Assembly (NCBI GenBank): GCA_024235135.1
Contig: JACKMZ010000001.1
Span: 686,001-750,000 of the forward strand
Length of the DNA: 64,000 nt
Direction of reading: 5' to 3'
DNA from: Gammaproteobacteria bacterium
Lineage (GTDB): Bacteria; Pseudomonadota; Gammaproteobacteria; Competibacterales; Competibacteraceae
Shown: positions 44,685-54,464 of the stretch, piece by piece
Layout: each line of letters starts with the position of its first letter
Numbering within the stretch: position 1 is the stretch's first letter
Program-made: the position numbers and the translations under genes
The notes under the pieces: model-generated
Told to the model about the DNA's origin: nothing
Databases searched by the model: none
Seen by the model: only the letters and a program-made list of their open reading frames with translations

Positions 44685-47231
44685 ATGACCATGGCTGAAG
44701 CCGAAAAAACGCCTGCCGACAGCGTCGTCTTTCCGACCTACGCGAGTATTTATCGTCCAGGACAGTCGGTGTATGACGAGATGTGTTCGGAGCCGGGCGT
44801 GCTACGGCCCCATTGGCAGGCGTTGGTGTCCTCTCTGGAAGCCATGGGATTGGAGGAACTGGAACGTCGAGGCGTCGAAGTCCAGCGCCTGCTTCAAGAT
44901 AATGGCGTCACCTACAACGTTTATGACGATCCACGCGACGCCCAGCGCCCTTGGGAGGTGGACCCTATCCCGCTGTTGATGGCGGAGGCGGAGTGGGCGA
45001 GTATCGAGGAAGGATTGGAACAGCGTTCGCGTTTGTTGAACCTGTTGTTGACGGATTTGTACGGGCCACGCACCGTGATCCGCCATGGTTTGTTGCCGCC
45101 CGAATTGGTCTTTACCCATCCGGGTTTTCTGCGCCCGTGTTTCCATACGCTGACGGCGGGCCAGCGTTGGTTGATCACTCATGCCGTCGATTTGGGACGT
45201 ACGCCGGATGGCCGTTTTTGGGCATTGGGTGATCGTACTCAATCGCCGGCGGGCGCCGGATACGCGTTGGAAACACGGATCATCATGGCGCGCGCCATGC
45301 CCAAGCTGTATCGCGATGCGCCTCTGCGCCGTCTGGCCGGTTTTCTGGAAGCCGAGCGCGCCACGTTGGCGGGCCTGGCTCACCATAATCAGGAACACCC
45401 GCATGTCGTTTTGCTGACGCCGGGTCCTCTGAATGCCAATTATTTCGAGCACGCCTATCTGGCCAATTATCTGTCCCTGTCTCTGGTAGAGGGTGAGGAT
45501 CTGGCGGTGCGCGATGGCCGGGTCTGGCTAAAAACTCTGGGCGGTTTGCGGCCAGTGGACGTCATTCTGCGTCGGGTTACCGATGAATATTGCGATCCCC
45601 TGGAGTTGAGGGGTGATTCTTTGGTCGGCACTCCCGGTTTGTTGCAGGCCGTACGCAGTGGTGGTGTGGCGGTCGCCAATCCCCTAGGTGGGGGCATCGT
45701 GGAGAATCCCGGCCTGCTGGCTTTCCTCCCTACGCTGTGTCGGCAGTTGTTGGGCGAGGATTTGCGTCTGCCTTCCGTCGACACCTGGTGGTGCGGTCAA
45801 GCCGAGAGTCACGACTACGTGGAAAGCCACCTGGAGGAACTGGTGATACGTTCCATCCTTCCCGGCAGTGAGCGGTATGTCGGCGCGACGCTGAACGAGA
45901 CGGCCAGGACCGGTTTATTGGAACGTATCAGGGCGGCACCCCATATGTACGTGGGCCAGGCCTCGTTGTCCTTGTCGACGGCGCCTTGCCTGGAGCAGGG
46001 TTCTTTGGTTCCGCGCCCGGTTTTGCTGCGCGGTTATTCGGTAGCGGTCGAGGATGGTTACCGGGTCATGCCGGGTGCGCTGGTGCGGGTTTCGCCTGGC
46101 CTGGACGATTTGCGCGTCTCCCTGAGAAAGGGCGGCATCAGCAAGGATCTGTGGGTACTGGCGCCGACACCGCAAAAGCATATCAGCCTATTGCGCCAAG
46201 CCTACGGACCTATTGTCGCAACCCGCGATGGCGCGGATCTACCCAGCCGGGTGGCCGACAACCTCTATTGGCTGGGTCGCTACTGTGAGCGTCTTGACAG
46301 TTCCATGCGGCTGGTGCGGGAAGCCTTGGGCCAGTTTCTGGAATTGCAGGAACAGGACAACGCCAATACCTGTCTGGACATGCTGCTGGACGCCTTGGGC
46401 GTGTCCGAGCATGCGAGCGTAGGCAGTCGCCGTTCGCGTTTCTTCGCTATTCGTCGGCAACTGCTGATCATGCTGACGGCGCCCGAATGGGCGGGCAGCT
46501 TGCCCCACACGCTGGCCGGCATGTTGCGTACGGGCCGAGCGGTTCGGGATCATCTTGGAGAAGATAGCTGGCGTATACTCAATCGCCTGCAGCAAGCGAT
46601 CCTGCGTATAGCGCCCACGTTCAAGGCACGGGAAACACGTGAATCGCTGGGGGACTGCCTAGTGCTATCCGCCGCCTTCGCGGGGCTTAACAACGAAACC
46701 ATACCGCATCATTACGGCTGGCGTTTTCTGGATATCGGGCGCTACCTGGAACGAGTTCTGACGACCCTGGACTTGTTCAAACTCGCCTTCGTCAACACTA
46801 AAAATTCCGGTGTGCCATTATGGGAAGTCGTACTCAGCACCACTGACAACCTGACGGCCTACCGGCGGCGTTACCGTTCCGCCTTGCATCCTACGGCGAT
46901 CGTCGATCTGTTGCTGTTCGATGAAGGCAATCCCCGTTCCGTTGGATATCAGCTGCGGCGTTTGAAGGATCAAATTGCCCGTCTGCCTCACAAGCAGGAC
47001 ACCCCGTATCGCAGCGCCGAGGAAAGGCTGATTCTGGAGGCGGTCTCCATCCTGCAGTTGGCCGATATCGAACTCCTTTCCGCGCTGGAACACAGCCGTC
47101 GCTCTAATGAGGAGTTGATGCGTCTGCTGGATGAATTGTACAGACCGTTGAACACCCTCTCCGATGCGATGACTCACAGCCACTTCAGCCACGCGGAAGT
47201 GCCGCGGCAGCTAATCACCATGATGCAATAA
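44685..47231 (+). CDS. Circularly permuted ATP-grasp protein fused to alpha-E domain
   Basis: An 848-residue fusion. Residues about 1-480 form a circularly permuted ATP-grasp ligase (DUF404/DUF407 type), with YNVYDDPRDAQRPWEVDPIP, VILRRVTDEYCDPLELR, NPLGGGIVENPGLLAFLP and GQASLSLSTAP. From about 520 an alpha-E domain (DUF403) follows, with SRVADNLYWLGRYCERLD and WRFLDIGRYLER. Other bacteria often encode these as two proteins. GGAGA precedes the start. It overlaps the transglutaminase gene by one base (TAATG). Comparative studies predict that this set makes or modifies small peptides; the product is unknown. Confidence 0.88.
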   Translation: MTMAEAEKTPADSVVFPTYASIYRPGQSVYDEMCSEPGVLRPHWQALVSSLEAMGLEELERRGVEVQRLLQDNGVTYNVYDDPRDAQRPWEVDPIPLLMAEAEWASIEEGLEQRSRLLNLLLTDLYGPRTVIRHGLLPPELVFTHPGFLRPCFHTLTAGQRWLITHAVDLGRTPDGRFWALGDRTQSPAGAGYALETRIIMARAMPKLYRDAPLRRLAGFLEAERATLAGLAHHNQEHPHVVLLTPGPLNANYFEHAYLANYLSLSLVEGEDLAVRDGRVWLKTLGGLRPVDVILRRVTDEYCDPLELRGDSLVGTPGLLQAVRSGGVAVANPLGGGIVENPGLLAFLPTLCRQLLGEDLRLPSVDTWWCGQAESHDYVESHLEELVIRSILPGSERYVGATLNETARTGLLERIRAAPHMYVGQASLSLSTAPCLEQGSLVPRPVLLRGYSVAVEDGYRVMPGALVRVSPGLDDLRVSLRKGGISKDLWVLAPTPQKHISLLRQAYGPIVATRDGADLPSRVADNLYWLGRYCERLDSSMRLVREALGQFLELQEQDNANTCLDMLLDALGVSEHASVGSRRSRFFAIRRQLLIMLTAPEWAGSLPHTLAGMLRTGRAVRDHLGEDSWRILNRLQQAILRIAPTFKARETRESLGDCLVLSAAFAGLNNETIPHHYGWRFLDIGRYLERVLTTLDLFKLAFVNTKNSGVPLWEVVLSTTDNLTAYRRRYRSALHPTAIVDLLLFDEGNPRSVGYQLRRLKDQIARLPHKQDTPYRSAEERLILEAVSILQLADIELLSALEHSRRSNEELMRLLDELYRPLNTLSDAMTHSHFSHAEVPRQLITMMQ

Positions 47232-48166
47232 TGGATTACCTGGTTACCCATCGCACCATTTATACGTACAGCGGCGTCGTGGCGCTTTGCCACAACGAAG
47301 CCCGTTTGTTACCCCGGCGCCTGCCGTGGCAGCGTTGCGCCGATAGTCGGATCGAAGTGCATCCTCGCCCGGCCTTGCAGTTGGAACGCTTGGATTTTTT
47401 CGGCAATCGGGTGTTGTATTTCGGCATACAGGACATTCATCAGGAGTTGGAGGTGGCTGTCAAAACCCGAGTGCGGGTTAGCGGCCGGCCGTTGTCTGAC
47501 CAGCCTTACGATAGATCCTGGGAAGCGGTCAGGCAGGCGCTTTGGCAAGATCCCGATCCGGAAATCATCGAAGCACGTCAATTCGTGCTGAATTCTCCTT
47601 TTGTTCCGGCCACCAATCGCTTGATCGAATATGTTCGGGACAGTTTCACAGCCGGCCGCCCCTTGCTGGAAGCGGTGAACGATCTCAACCATCGCATTCA
47701 TGAAGATTTTACCTTCGATCCGCATTTCACAACCTTGGCCACGCCCTTAGAGGAAGTTTTGGAAAGTCGGCGGGGAGTCTGCCAGGATTTCGCGCATCTG
47801 GGCATTGGATGCCTACGTTCCCTGGGCTTGGCCGCGCGTTATGTCAGTGGGTATCTGGAAACCGTTCCCCCGCCAGGCCAGCCTCGTCTAGTCGGCGCTG
47901 ACGCATCCCATGCCTGGTTGGCGGTCTATCTTCCGGGCATGGGTTGGGTGGAATTCGATCCGACCAACGACTGCCTTCCCGGTGAGCAACACATCACCCT
48001 GGCTTGGGGCCGTGACTACAGCGATGTCGCCCCGCTCAAGGGGGTGATGAGCGGAGGCGGAGCCCATTCCCTGCAAGTGGCCGTGGATGTCGAACCCTTG
48101 CCCAAATCCTTGCAGGATACGGGTGGCGAGGAATTGCTATTCGCTTCGGACAACGATCAGGATTGA
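47231..48166 (+). CDS. Transglutaminase-like protease of the ATP-grasp/alpha-E cluster
   Basis: A 311-residue protein with an N-terminal beta-rich domain (bacterial transglutaminase-like, YLVTHRTIYTYSGVVALCHNE) and a transglutaminase-like core. The catalytic triad is visible: Cys in SRRGVCQDFAH, His in DASHAWLAVYLP and Asp in EFDPTND. It is translationally coupled to the ATP-grasp/alpha-E protein and is probably the peptide-cleaving or amide-exchanging member of the same pathway. It is cytoplasmic, with no signal peptide. Confidence 0.9.
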   Translation: MDYLVTHRTIYTYSGVVALCHNEARLLPRRLPWQRCADSRIEVHPRPALQLERLDFFGNRVLYFGIQDIHQELEVAVKTRVRVSGRPLSDQPYDRSWEAVRQALWQDPDPEIIEARQFVLNSPFVPATNRLIEYVRDSFTAGRPLLEAVNDLNHRIHEDFTFDPHFTTLATPLEEVLESRRGVCQDFAHLGIGCLRSLGLAARYVSGYLETVPPPGQPRLVGADASHAWLAVYLPGMGWVEFDPTNDCLPGEQHITLAWGRDYSDVAPLKGVMSGGGAHSLQVAVDVEPLPKSLQDTGGEELLFASDNDQD

Positions 48167-48171
48167 TCATC

Positions 48172-48645
48172 ATGGCCGCCAGTAAAACCAGCGATACGAG
48201 CATTGCCCGCAACAAGAAAGCGTTCCACGATTATTTCGTCGAGGAGCATATCGAAGCCGGGCTGGTTCTGCAGGGATGGGAGGTTAAAAGCTTGCGGGCT
48301 GGCCGTGCCCAGTTAAAGGAAAGTTATGTTTTGATTCGGGAAGGGGAAGCCTATCTGCTCGGTTGCCATATCTCCCCGTTGAGCTCAGCCTCCACCCATG
48401 TCAACGCCGATCCCACACGGACCCGCAAGCTGCTGTTGCATCGCGGCGAACTGAGCCGTTTAATTGGCGCCGTGGAACGCCGTGGCTACGCCCTGATACC
48501 GCTCAATATGTATTGGAAGCGTGGTCGCGCCAAGCTGGATATCGGTCTGGCCAAGGGTAAGAAGACCTATGACAAGCGAGCCACCGAAAAGGAGCGGGAT
48601 TGGCAGCGGGATAAGCAACGCTTGTTGCGTACAGCGAATCGCTGA
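48172..48645 (+). CDS. smpB: SsrA-binding protein
   Basis: Binds tmRNA and delivers it to stalled ribosomes for trans-translation. The 157-residue OB-fold protein has NKKAFHDYFVEEHIEAGLVLQGWEVKSLR, the ESYVLIREGEAYL strand, the YKRGRAKLDIGLAKGKK-like block (WKRGRAKLDIGLAKGKK) and the basic C-terminal tail that sits in the mRNA channel. ATG 48172 starts 5 bp after the transglutaminase stop. ssrA follows 50 bp downstream. Confidence 0.96.
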   Translation: MAASKTSDTSIARNKKAFHDYFVEEHIEAGLVLQGWEVKSLRAGRAQLKESYVLIREGEAYLLGCHISPLSSASTHVNADPTRTRKLLLHRGELSRLIGAVERRGYALIPLNMYWKRGRAKLDIGLAKGKKTYDKRATEKERDWQRDKQRLLRTANR

Positions 48646-48695
48646 ACCGGGCAGGAACTTTTCCGATTAATGGCCTGTCATAGTTAAGTTCACTA

Positions 48696-49051
48696 GGGGG
48701 CGACCCGGCTTCGACGTGGGTTACAAAACCTGAGGTGCATGCCGAGGATGCAGCTAACCTCGTAAAACCTGCTGTAAACCAATAGTTGCCAACGACGACA
48801 ACTACGCTCTAGCCGCCTAAAAACCGGCTAGCCTCTGACCGGAACTTGCTTGTGGGAACCGGTTTAGGGGTAACCCTTACACAAGCTCGCGATGCGGTAG
48901 CCTGCGGCCAAGTCGCTAAAACCTTAGTGGGACAGCCTTCCAACGCCCTGCCCGTCGGGCGCTGGAAGGTTAAAACAAAGACGTGGCTAAGCATGTAGGA
49001 CCAAGGGCGGAGGATTTGCGGACGGGGGTTCGATTCCCCCCGCCTCCACCA
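48696..49051 (+). ncRNA. ssrA: Transfer-messenger RNA (tmRNA)
   Basis: A one-piece tmRNA of 356 bases. The acceptor arm is GGGGGCG with CGCCTCC and encoded ACCA, including the G3-U70 pair that alanyl-tRNA synthetase needs. The T-arm reads GGTTCGATTCC. The tag reading frame starts at GCC 48788 and ends at TAA 48818-48820, encoding ANDDNYALAA, close to the E. coli AANDENYALAA tag. It is adjacent to its partner gene smpB. Confidence 0.97.
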
Positions 49052-49058
49052 AACATTT

Positions 49059-49085
49059 AAAAGCCGTCTCAAGGACGGCTTTTTA
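49059..49085 (+). terminator. Terminator of ssrA
   Basis: AAAAGCCGTC, TCAAG loop, GACGGCTTTTT, 7 bp after the tmRNA 3' end. Confidence 0.85.
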
Positions 49086-49225
49086 TTTTCGAAAATCTTT
49101 TCGCATGGTGTAGGGCTTTAGCAATTTTGATCCTACACCGTGGTTTCGGATTACCACCGGCACCACCTTACTATGGAAGGCACTCGTCGGTTTTTTGGGT
49201 TCGGAAAACAGGATGTCAGAGCGGT

Positions 49226-50014
49226 TCAGGGGGATTCGGTGGGTTTGACCGTGCGTACCGTCGGCGTGAATAGATAGCCCGCGCCGCGTACGGTGATGAT
49301 CAATTGCGGCTGGCTCGGATCGGCCTCGATCTTGCGGCGCAAACGTCCAACTTGAACATCGACGCTACGGTCGTAAGGACCGGCGTCGCGGTTATGCAGC
49401 AGATTCAGCAACTCGTCGCGACTCAAAACCCGGTTGGAATGGTTGACGAACGCCATCAGCAGTTCGTATTCGCCCGTCGTTAGAGGGACCTTTTCGCCTT
49501 GGGGTGAAATCAAGTGATAGGGTCCCAGATCCAATCGCCAGCCGGCGAACAGGATGTACGCCGCATTGGGGCTGACCGGTTCAATCGCAGAGATGGCGAC
49601 TTCTTCGTTGAGTGGTGTGATGCGAGTGCGGCGGCGCAGGACACTTTTAACTCGGGCCAATAGTTCGCGCAGATCGAAGGGTTTGACGACGTAATCATCG
49701 GCTCCCATTTCCAGCCCGACTATCCGGTCAACAGTTTCGGCCTTGGCGGTCAGAATGATCACCGATACATCCGAGTGTTCGTGTAGATAACGGGTAAGCG
49801 TCAACCCATCCTCGCCCGGCATAACCAAATCCAAGATGACGAGGTCAATTGCTTCACTCGCTAAAATGCCCCTCATCGTTTCGCCATCCTGAGCAGTACT
49901 GACGAGAAAACCCTCTGCACGCAGGTACTTATCCAATAAGTCACAGATAATCGGATCATCGTCTACGACCAACAGATGTCGTGGGGTTCTCATCGCCTTG
50001 TGTTCAATATCCAT
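49226..50014 (-). CDS. OmpR/TorR-type response regulator
   Basis: A 262-residue two-component regulator. The receiver has the acidic pocket VVDDDP, the phosphorylated Asp62 in VILDLVMPGEDG and the switch Lys111 in VVKPFD. After a long linker (about 130-165) the winged-helix domain shows LTTGEYELLMAFVNHSNRVLSRDELL and the recognition segment DRSVDVQVGRLRRKIE. The closest style is TorR/OmpR. The start may be ATG 49993. No intact kinase gene is adjacent, but a decayed hybrid kinase lies upstream on the other strand. Confidence 0.92.
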   Translation of the reverse strand: MDIEHKAMRTPRHLLVVDDDPIICDLLDKYLRAEGFLVSTAQDGETMRGILASEAIDLVILDLVMPGEDGLTLTRYLHEHSDVSVIILTAKAETVDRIVGLEMGADDYVVKPFDLRELLARVKSVLRRRTRITPLNEEVAISAIEPVSPNAAYILFAGWRLDLGPYHLISPQGEKVPLTTGEYELLMAFVNHSNRVLSRDELLNLLHNRDAGPYDRSVDVQVGRLRRKIEADPSQPQLIITVRGAGYLFTPTVRTVKPTESP

Positions 50015-50640
50015 GGACCTTAGATGACAGCTAATCTTCTAATTAGTTGGATAGGCTGCTGCTACGGATCGTTGCCTAACAGTCTAATTGGACATGGCAC
50101 TGTTGGGAGAATCAGTAGCCTGTCTGTCTATAGACCCATTAACGCGAAATTCACCATTATCTTTATAATCATAACAAATCTTTGACCTAAATGATTTTAA
50201 GGCTGGATTCGACGAAAGCCAGGCGGCCCACTTGGGATGGCGAACAGTGTATCCATTGATGTGGGCTGGACTGCAAGGGCTGATTTAGGCCATGGGCAGT
50301 CTCGGGGTGACTGAGTGTACTCAAGCACATGCTAATCAGACAAGTGGGGGGCGAATTTGACGAATCCCAAACGTCAAGTTTTTGTATGATTGGAAGTAAT
50401 GTCGTACGTGACATAGTCTTTGACGCGCGATTTCGGAAAAGAGTGGACTTGCCGTGAGTCCCCGAGAGCCACGAATTTCTGGGCTGGCTGAGGGTATTTA
50501 CCGACGCTGAGTAGGCGTCGTCTATAGGATCGATTATCGAGCCCTTGAGGACTATTGAGCCAGCTCCTAACGGTCCTTCGTGCGATGAAAAATCATGGTT
50601 TTGTGATCCGGCGACGAAGTTCTTGCCCAAAATCCTTGGG
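50015..50640. other. Region between response regulator and kinase remnant
   Basis: About 625 bp with no convincing gene. It must contain the promoter of the response regulator; the rest may be eroded sensor-domain coding sequence, which I cannot confirm. Confidence 0.35.
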
Positions 50641-50644
50641 ATGA

Positions 50645-51779
50645 GTGCCGAATCTCATGTGCGTCATCTTGAAGCGGAGCGTAAGCGCCCCGGACGCGCT
50701 GCTCCAGATCAAGCGTCGCGTTCCGTATGGGTGGTCAATGGATGTAGACCTGCGAGCTAACGGACAAACAAGCCCGTCCTTCATCGCCAACATATTGGGA
50801 AACAGGAAGAATCGGGTTATTATCAACGGTATCGTCACCTTGATCCGCAATTTTGATAAGTACCGATCGCCGAGCGGGTGGAAATCCACCGACAATTCGA
50901 GCAGATCTGGATTTTAGGGACGAATACTACCAGGGCTTCTAGTTGTCCAAACCGCTCAGCTCGGCGGATGCTGTGCTATAGCTGACGGAATTGGAACGGG
51001 CGTTGCCGCAGTGTGTTCCCTGACCAGTTGATGTCACACCTTGTCCTCAGGCGAAAGCCGAGGCTTGATGTGGTACATTTGGCCGGGGACAGTAATCAGA
51101 CCGCGAACCGATACAGGCCGAAATATTTCGCATGCCATGTCAAGGAGTTCCAATGGTTGGTCTGGGTAGACTGGAGCAGTTGGCAGATTCGCGGCTTCAA
51201 GGGTGCCTGCGACATCCCCGTGGTGCCCATCCTTGCTATTAGTGACGATTTCCAATTCGGCGAACGGACCCATGTCGTTGAAGCCGTCCGGAAAGTTTAC
51301 GCAGCCAGCCGTTGCGCAAGCCAGTCCTGAGCGCGGTATTTCGGCACTGGTTGCAGGAGAATCCTGCCGTGACCACTGATGACCCCGAAAGCAAACCTCA
51401 ATCGCTACAAAAAGCTGACGATCCGGAATCGGAAATCCGGGAATCCCTCAAGCAACTGGTGGAGGATTTGCGGCCACCGGGAGCTATCGCCGTACTTAAG
51501 ACCACGTTGGTCCATGTTCCCAAACAATTGGAAGCTCTGTTGACTGCGCTCGTGGAACAAGATTGGGAGACAGCCAGCCGCGCTGCGCATCGACTCAAGG
51601 GTACAGTCAAGATGTACGGGAGCCAGCGTCTCGCCGGGTTGTTGTTGCAGGTCGAGCAAAAGGCCTCAGCGATGGACGCCGAAGCCCTGGTCGTGGATCT
51701 GACCGGAGAGTACGATCGGGCTATGCACCACGTGAAAGAGCAAATCGCGTTGTTGGAGAATCAGCAATCTAAAGACTAG
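50645..51779 (+). pseudogene. Degenerate hybrid sensor histidine kinase ending in receiver and Hpt domains
   Basis: Three pieces in order but different frames look like a TorS-type phosphorelay kinase. (1) Near 50759-50850, LRANGQTSPSFIANI...IINGIVTL resembles the H-box region of such kinases (RANQAKSAFLANMSHEIRTP.NGI), with the catalytic His lost. (2) At about 51055-51310, VVHLAGDSNQTANRY...PVVPILAISDD resembles a receiver. (3) From 51312, LRKPVLSAVFRHWL looks like a receiver end, then AAHRLKGTVKMYG gives an Hpt domain with His93 of this frame. Only the last frame (to 51779) could still yield a protein, from TTG 51312 or GTG 51369. Confidence 0.55.
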
Positions 51780-53035
51780 ATGCGTACCAAGCCGTTGATA
51801 CAATCCAGCAATGCGTCCAAGGCTCCGCGATTGGCGTCCAGCAATGCCTTGGCGCGTTGCCCGGCTTCCTGGCGGGCGGGTTCGTCATCCAGCCAGTGGG
51901 CGACCGCTTGCGCTAACTCTTTCGCATCAGCTACCTGCCAGGCGGCATGGGCGGACAACAGACTCTGACTGATCTCGGCGAAGTTGAACAAATGAGGTCC
52001 CAATAGCACGGGTAATCCCAGCAGGGCTGCTTCCAGGGGATTGTGACCACCCTGGGGTATCAGGCTGCCCCCTACGAAGGCGATGTCGGCGGCGCTGTAA
52101 AACAGTAGGAGTTCACCCATGCTGTCACCCAGATAAACCGCTGTGTCGGCCGTGCATGGTCGCTGCTCGCTTCGTCTGACCACGTTCAGCCCACGCCGCT
52201 CGCAGAGTAGCGCAACCGGCGTGAAACGTTCCGGATGACGAGGCACCAGGAGTAGCAGCATGTCTGTAAAGCGCGCACGCAGGGTGCTGAATGCATCCAG
52301 CACCTGTTCATCCTCACCGGAGTGCGTGCTTGCGGCAATCCAGACGGGCCGATTTTCTCCCAACATTCGGCGTAGTTCCCGGCCACGAGCCGGTAATCCG
52401 GGTGGAAGCGTCAAATCGTATTTCAGATTCCCAACTACCCGTACCCGAGGCGCGCCCAGGGCGCGGAATTGAGCGGCGTCGGATTCGCCTTGCGCGGCGA
52501 TCAGCGTGGTATGGGTCAATACTTCGGCGGTAAAACCAGGCAGTTTCCCGTAGTGGCGGGCGGAACGTGGAGACAATCGGGCATTCGCCACGACCAGGGG
52601 AATGCCCGCCATGGCGCATTGACGGAACAAATTCGGCCACAATTCGGTTTCCATGATCACAGCCAGTATCGGCCGGGCCCGTGTGAGAAAACGGGCGACG
52701 GCACCGGGCATATCGTAGGGCAGATACACATGTTTAACACGGTTCCGCAGAATACTGCGTACCTGCTGTGAGCCGGTAGGCGTCGTGGTAGTCACCAATA
52801 CGGGATGGTTCGGATAACGTTGTAGCAGGGCGCGGATCAATGGCAAGGCGGCTCGCGTCTCACCCACCGACACCGCGTGAACCCACAGGTAACCCTGGCC
52901 GGGAAGTGCTGGAAAGTAGCCGAAGCGTTCGGCCCAGCGCCGCCGGTAGTCTGGGTTTTTGTGTCCTCGCCAGTACAGGCGCAACAGGATCAGGGGTAGC
53001 AGAGCATACAGTAGTAGGCTGTAAATGCGGCGCAT
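51776..53035 (-). CDS. waaA: 3-deoxy-D-manno-octulosonic acid (Kdo) transferase
   Basis: Adds Kdo to the lipid A precursor at the inner membrane. The 419-residue GT-B glycosyltransferase has an N-terminal membrane anchor (YSLLLYALLPLILLRLYW), WVHAVSVGET with the catalytic Glu, the ETELWPNLF segment and a C-terminal nucleotide-sugar site (GGSLIPQGGHNPLEAA). I chose ATG 53035; it is 7 bp after hldE, in an LPS core operon. It overlaps the kinase relic tail to tail by 4 bp. Confidence 0.95.
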   Translation of the reverse strand: MRRIYSLLLYALLPLILLRLYWRGHKNPDYRRRWAERFGYFPALPGQGYLWVHAVSVGETRAALPLIRALLQRYPNHPVLVTTTTPTGSQQVRSILRNRVKHVYLPYDMPGAVARFLTRARPILAVIMETELWPNLFRQCAMAGIPLVVANARLSPRSARHYGKLPGFTAEVLTHTTLIAAQGESDAAQFRALGAPRVRVVGNLKYDLTLPPGLPARGRELRRMLGENRPVWIAASTHSGEDEQVLDAFSTLRARFTDMLLLLVPRHPERFTPVALLCERRGLNVVRRSEQRPCTADTAVYLGDSMGELLLFYSAADIAFVGGSLIPQGGHNPLEAALLGLPVLLGPHLFNFAEISQSLLSAHAAWQVADAKELAQAVAHWLDDEPARQEAGQRAKALLDANRGALDALLDCINGLVRI

Positions 53036-53042
53036 CGGACAA

Positions 53043-54464
53043 TCACCGGCGGTGGAGAATACGGGCGATGAGTCCGCTGGTTGAATGATTGTCCAGATAA
53101 TCCATGACGACCACTTGTCCGCCGGCCTTGCGTACACACTCTCCACCGGCGATGGTAGCGGGGTCGTGATCGCCTCCCTTGACCAAATAATCCGGTTGGA
53201 TTCGACAAATCAGGCGTTCGGGCGTGTCTTCGCTGAAGGGGACGACCCAATCCACCGAGGCGAGCCCCGCCAGGACCTGCATGCGTTGCGGCAGTGGATT
53301 TACCGGCCGGCTGTCGCCTTTGAGCCGGCGTACGGAAGCGTCATCGTTGACGGCGACGATCAATCGGTTGCCCAGACGCCGAGCCTGTTCAAGATAATGT
53401 ACATGACCGGCGTGCAGCAGGTCGAAGCAGCCGTTGGTCATGACGATGGTTTCGCCATGCGTCTTGGCTTCCTCCACTGCGGCTAATAGCCGGGCTTCGC
53501 CGAGCACTCCGCGCGCCGGTTCCTCGTGCTCGTACAGGGCCCGCTGTAACTCCGTCACGGTGACGCTGGCAGTACCTAGCTTGGCGACGGCGATACCAGC
53601 GGCGGTATTGGCCAACACCACGGCGTCAGCCAGGTCCAGGCCGGCCGCCAACGCTGTCGCCAGCGTGGCGATGACGGTATCTCCGGCGCCCGTTACGTCG
53701 TAGACCTCGCGGGCACGGGCCGGCAGGTGCAGTGGCTCGTTAACCCGTCGCAACAGACTCATGCCTTGCTCTCCGCGCGTGACCAGGAGAGCTTCCAAAC
53801 CCAACTCGTGCAGGAGATTCATTCCCTTGGTGATCAGGGTCGCGGCATCGCTGCATGGTCCGACAACCGCTTCCAGTTCGCTCAAATTCGGGGTCAGCAA
53901 CGTGGCTCCTCGGTAGAGGCTGAAATCACGTCCCTTGGGATCGACCAGCACGGGAAGCTGCGCAGCCTGAGCCGGAGCTATGTAGTCCTGATGGTGTTGC
54001 AGAGTGCCCTTACCGTAATCCGATAGAACGACAACATCGGCGGTCGGTAAGGTGTTTCGATAGGAGTTCAGCAGGCGATCGGCTTCGAACAGGAAGGGAT
54101 GCTCGAAATCCATCCGCAGCAATTGCTGGTGACGGCTTAGTACACGCAATTTGGTGATGGTGATCTGTTCGACTAGGCGAAGCAGGGTGTGTCGGATGCC
54201 AGCCTGCGACAGTTTTGTCTGAAGTAAATCAGCCGCCTCGTCGGTGCCGGTGACGCCCAACACCCATGCTTGTCCTCCCAAGGCGGCGACGTTCATGGCC
54301 ACATTGGCCGCGCCGCCTGGCCGTTCCTCTAAACGCTCGACCCGCACTATGGGCACCGGCGCTTCCGGTGAAATACGCGTAACCGGGCCATGCCAATAAC
54401 GATCCAGCATCACGTCACCGACAATCAGTACCCGGGCTTTTGCAAGATCATGGAGATTGTTCAT
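53043..54464 (-). CDS. hldE: Bifunctional heptose 7-phosphate kinase / heptose 1-phosphate adenylyltransferase
   Basis: Supplies ADP-heptose for the LPS inner core. The N-terminal ribokinase-type kinase domain (about 1-320) shows VLIVGDVMLDRYWHG, ERPGGAANVAMNVAALGG and DVTGAGDTVIATLATAL. The C-terminal adenylyltransferase domain has the HxGH motif in TNGCFDLLHAGHVHYLEQ and VNDDASVRRLKG. At 473 residues it has full length. It is followed closely by waaA, which uses the same pathway. Confidence 0.96.
   Translation of the reverse strand: MNNLHDLAKARVLIVGDVMLDRYWHGPVTRISPEAPVPIVRVERLEERPGGAANVAMNVAALGGQAWVLGVTGTDEAADLLQTKLSQAGIRHTLLRLVEQITITKLRVLSRHQQLLRMDFEHPFLFEADRLLNSYRNTLPTADVVVLSDYGKGTLQHHQDYIAPAQAAQLPVLVDPKGRDFSLYRGATLLTPNLSELEAVVGPCSDAATLITKGMNLLHELGLEALLVTRGEQGMSLLRRVNEPLHLPARAREVYDVTGAGDTVIATLATALAAGLDLADAVVLANTAAGIAVAKLGTASVTVTELQRALYEHEEPARGVLGEARLLAAVEEAKTHGETIVMTNGCFDLLHAGHVHYLEQARRLGNRLIVAVNDDASVRRLKGDSRPVNPLPQRMQVLAGLASVDWVVPFSEDTPERLICRIQPDYLVKGGDHDPATIAGGECVRKAGGQVVVMDYLDNHSTSGLIARILHRR

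Noticed and set aside
50187..50630. 147-residue frame on the minus strand in the kinase-relic region
   Set aside because: Sequence looks random, without family features, and opposes the kinase relic.
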